Assembly: GCA_938007945.1 (NCBI GenBank)
Contig: CALLME010000296.1
Location: 1-5,623, forward strand
Direction of reading: 5' to 3'
From: an uncultured Caulobacterales bacterium
GTDB taxonomy: Bacteria; Pseudomonadota; Alphaproteobacteria; Caulobacterales; Maricaulaceae
Length of the DNA stretch: 5,623 nucleotides
Position 1 is the first letter of the stretch, and every line of letters begins with the position of its first letter. Both the position numbers and the translations under genes were made by a program. Below, piece after piece: positions 4,872 to 5,623 of the stretch. The notes below the pieces were generated by a model. That model worked only from the letters and a program-made list of their open reading frames with translations, was not told the origin of the DNA and did no database searches.

Positions 4872-5623
4872 ATCGCCAAAAAAGAAACGTCGATTGAGCT
4901 TTTAAGCCGTTTGCAAGAGCAGCTGCAAAGTCATCAGAGCCGTATAGACAGCGACCCGCAGTCTAACCCGGTAAAGCTTTTGGCTTATGATATTTCACGT
5001 GACGTCGAAGACCGCCGCGTTGCCTTTCGCGATATCGAAGCCCTCATTAAAGTGCTCTCTGATGAGGGGGCCGTGGCGCGCGCAAGACGGTTGCGTACAC
5101 GCGCGGGCGTAGACCGACTGGGTGCGCTTGAGAAGCGAATCACGACTATTGCGAAGGAGTATGCCGCCCAAGGGTTTCGTAAATTCAAAACTTGGGCCGA
5201 AGCCCCCGCGCAAGGAATCGTGCTGACGGCGCACCCAACATTTTCCCTCTCTCGTGACATTCGTGACACGCTTGGTGAGATCGCCAGTTCCGAAGATGGC
5301 GCTTATGACAAACAATGTAAGCACCTAAAAACATTACCTTACCTTCCTACACGAGCTCCGACGCTCCAAGAAGAACATGTGGACGCGCAAGCCGCCATTG
5401 CACGTATTCAAGATGCCGTCGCCGAACTAAATAGCCGTATTCTTGATGTGGCCCGCAAAGCTTTTCCCGATGACTGGACAAAACTGACACCGCAACTCGT
5501 CAGCGTTTACAGCTGGGTTGGGTACGATATTGACGGCCGCACAGACATTAGCTGGGGCGACGCTATCCGCTTGCGCCTGTCTGAAAAATCAGAGCAGCTT
5601 GGCCGCTATCTCGACCACGCACT
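4872..5623 (+). CDS. Phosphoenolpyruvate carboxylase-family protein, N-terminal part, apparent ATC start
   Basis: The frame is open from just after an in-frame TAG (4860-4862) to the right edge; from ATC 4872 it gives 250 complete codons. VLTAHPTF (117-124) corresponds to the VxTAHPTE catalytic-histidine motif of PEP carboxylase (PEP plus bicarbonate to oxaloacetate and phosphate, replenishing the TCA cycle). His121 is kept, but Glu is replaced by Phe. VYSWVGYDIDGRTDIS (212-227) corresponds to the SWMGGDRDGNPxVT motif, with the Arg of GDRDG replaced by Ile. The charged helical N-terminus and the spacing between the two motifs fit the family. These changes suggest a divergent alphaproteobacterial subtype rather than the E. 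coli type. No ATG or GTG exists near the N-terminus; the first TTG (4911) has no SD, whereas AGGAGG is perfectly placed for ATC 4872. The C-terminal half is outside the window. It probably shares the gap transcript. Confidence 0.8.
   Translation, partial: MAKKETSIELLSRLQEQLQSHQSRIDSDPQSNPVKLLAYDISRDVEDRRVAFRDIEALIKVLSDEGAVARARRLRTRAGVDRLGALEKRITTIAKEYAAQGFRKFKTWAEAPAQGIVLTAHPTFSLSRDIRDTLGEIASSEDGAYDKQCKHLKTLPYLPTRAPTLQEEHVDAQAAIARIQDAVAELNSRILDVARKAFPDDWTKLTPQLVSVYSWVGYDIDGRTDISWGDAIRLRLSEKSEQLGRYLDHA

Noticed and set aside
1..5623. CRISPR array, insertion sequence, integrase, tRNA or rRNA
   Set aside because: No repeat-spacer pattern, transposase or integrase motif, terminal inverted repeats, tRNA cloverleaf or rRNA-like stretch was found.

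Overview
The window looks like chromosomal DNA from an alphaproteobacterium. GC content is moderate (roughly half) and codon use is even throughout. The gene content is housekeeping and small-operon metabolism with no mobile-element signature. The PEP carboxylase-family fragment, the photolyase cluster and the Shine-Dalgarno (SD) usage would suit a marine Caulobacterales/Rhodobacterales-like lineage, but that placement is an inference from recalled protein flavour and was not computed.

Layout from left to right. (1) The minus strand starts with a partial small membrane protein that runs off the left edge. Upstream of it is a short, single-domain asparaginase-like protein, also on the minus strand. 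(2) About 150 bp separate the asparaginase-like gene from a divergent panD (aspartate 1-decarboxylase). A possible link is that one gene could yield aspartate and the other consumes it. (3) panD converges on a three-gene minus-strand cluster, and both stop codons lie in an imperfect 20-bp tandem repeat. In transcription order the cluster encodes a free-standing photolyase/cryptochrome FAD-binding domain, a free-standing photolyase N-terminal alpha/beta domain, and a renalase-like FAD oxidoreductase. The genes overlap by 1 and 4 nt, so this is a tight, probably translationally coupled operon: a split photolyase in inverted domain order plus a flavin oxidoreductase. (4) A 220-bp AT-rich divergent control region follows. 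It carries a good sigma70-like promoter for gap whose -10 region overlaps a perfect 14-bp palindrome of the LacI-family operator type. (5) gap (type I GAPDH, GTG start) is followed after 26 nt by the start of a PEP carboxylase-family gene that runs off the right edge. That gene has a near-perfect SD but no usable ATG, GTG or TTG; the codon at the right distance is ATC.

The most noteworthy points are the split and reordered photolyase operon with an altered electron-transfer chain and active site, the apparent ATC start of the PEP carboxylase-like gene, the operator at gap, and the short asparaginase with a changed substrate-binding residue. No tRNA, rRNA, CRISPR array, transposase or integration site was seen.
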